A DNA stretch of 49,917 nt, taken from assembly GCA_002010215.1 (NCBI GenBank), contig MTMY01000027.1, forward strand, positions 1 to 49,917, in the 5' to 3' direction. A program made the translations under genes and the position numbers. The notes under the pieces were generated by a model. That model was not told where the DNA came from and searched no databases. It worked only from the letters and a program-made list of their open reading frames with translations. This document shows positions 49,506-49,917 of the stretch, piece after piece (position 1 is the stretch's first letter; every line of letters begins with the position of its first letter). The DNA comes from Archaeoglobus sp. JdFR-37. GTDB taxonomy: Archaea > Halobacteriota > Archaeoglobi > Archaeoglobales > Archaeoglobaceae.

Positions 49506-49917
49506 TTATCTGGCTTTGGTAGCCTTAATGGCTCTCTCTGGACACACCGTTGCACAAACTCCGCAACCAGCGCAGAGCACCTCATCGATCTGTGTCTTCA
49601 AACCCCCTTCCATTCTATCCCCTACATATATTGCTGGGCATGTGAACTCTGCAACGCATTTCATACAGCCGTTACATTTATCTGTAACATAGAAGGGTGT
49701 AATTCTGATTCCCTTTCTTTTTCTCTCTCTTGTCCACAAAATGGCGCATTTCTGACGGGCTATGATGACTGCCACACCGTCATGATTCAGAGCTCTGTGA
49801 AGGGCATCCTCTATCTTTGATATGTTGTATGGGTTCACAACTTCAACGAAGTCAACACCTATTCCCTTCACTACGTCCTCTATCCTGACGGTCTTGGCTT
49901 CCTCTCCGCAGCCTTTA
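49506..49917 (-). CDS. iorA: Indolepyruvate:ferredoxin oxidoreductase alpha subunit, C-terminal part (partial)
   Basis: The 3' part of a gene that runs past the right edge of the window; about 136 residues are present. The sequence begins KGCGEEAKTVRIEDVVKGIG and VDFVEVVNPYN, as in the C-terminal region of IorA, followed by two 4Fe-4S motifs, CNGCMKCVAEFTCP and CAGCGVCATVCP. IorA with IorB oxidises aryl pyruvates from aromatic amino acids. An in-frame GTG at 49869-49871 should not be taken as a start because conserved residues lie before it. Confidence 0.88.
   Translation of the reverse strand, partial: KGCGEEAKTVRIEDVVKGIGVDFVEVVNPYNISKIEDALHRALNHDGVAVIIARQKCAILWTRERKRKGIRITPFYVTDKCNGCMKCVAEFTCPAIYVGDRMEGGLKTQIDEVLCAGCGVCATVCPERAIKATKAR

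Noticed and set aside
1-49917. tRNA genes, rRNA, CRISPR arrays, insertion sequences
   Set aside because: No cloverleaf-like segments, regular direct repeats with spacers, transposase motifs or terminal inverted repeats were seen on either strand.

Overview
The window comes from a thermophilic euryarchaeon of the Archaeoglobales type (Archaeoglobus, Ferroglobus or Geoglobus; the genus is inferred). The basis is the gene set: tetrahydromethanopterin-type C1 enzymes (formylmethanofuran dehydrogenase FwdDBAC and a Fae-Hps fusion), a four-subunit 2-oxoacid:ferredoxin oxidoreductase, archaeal S15, an archaeal FBPase/IMPase next to NAD kinase (a pairing I recall from A. fulgidus), ribose-1,5-bisphosphate isomerase and a large lactate/glycolate-type FAD/Fe-S oxidoreductase. 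AT-rich TATA-like boxes lie about 25 nt upstream of many start codons and several genes appear leaderless. No tRNA, rRNA, CRISPR array, insertion sequence or integrase was seen.

Layout. 0.4-1.9 kb: leuD-leuB, preceded by a phased 11-bp repeat. 2.0-7.6 kb: a peptide-type ABC importer (lipoprotein, two permeases, two ATPases). 7.7-11.4 kb: Lhr helicase, a COG1407 phosphoesterase and a cupin. 11.5-12.0 kb: a decayed exported-protein gene on the minus strand. 12.3-15.3 kb: a 1012-residue FAD/Fe-S oxidoreductase with a Met-Pro-rich tail. 15.5-16.9 kb: a 21-codon gene candidate, a small membrane protein, and a RAM-domain/ACT-domain pair. 16.9-19.5 kb (minus): a 4-hydroxybutyryl-CoA dehydratase homologue and a geranylgeranyl-reductase-like flavoprotein. 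19.6-22.3 kb: small membrane protein, AMMECR1, ROK kinase and R15P isomerase. 22.3-24.9 kb (minus): MoxR-type AAA+ ATPase and VWA protein. 25-27.4 kb: YjbQ, an acidic zinc ribbon, an unknown helical protein and UspA. 27.6-33 kb: porGDAB, FBPase/IMPase, NAD kinase, shikimate dehydrogenase.

33.0-34.7 kb (minus) holds the most interesting unit: a fluoride (crcB-class) riboswitch at the expected 5' end of an mRNA that encodes a prenyltransferase-like repeat protein, the CrcB/Fluc fluoride channel and a DUF190 protein. The genes overlap or abut, so the repeat protein is a candidate new partner in fluoride resistance.

34.8-39.6 kb carries an MBL hydrolase, XTP/dITP pyrophosphatase, S15, DUF1284, DUF371, a membrane protein, a CamH-like gamma carbonic anhydrase, and a glutaredoxin plus ferredoxin-thioredoxin-reductase-type pair. 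39.7-40.0 kb is a second decayed gene, a lipoprotein. 40.1-41.5 kb has a small helical protein and a PspC/LiaF-like envelope pair. 41.8-45.8 kb is fwdDBAC. 45.9-49.9 kb has an amidohydrolase, DUF2769, Fae-Hps, triosephosphate isomerase, a small helical protein and the 3' part of iorA, cut by the window edge.

Together the genes describe an anaerobe that oxidises organic acids and peptides through ferredoxin-linked 2-oxoacid oxidoreductases and the methanofuran/methanopterin C1 pathway, with gluconeogenic and pentose-bypass enzymes.
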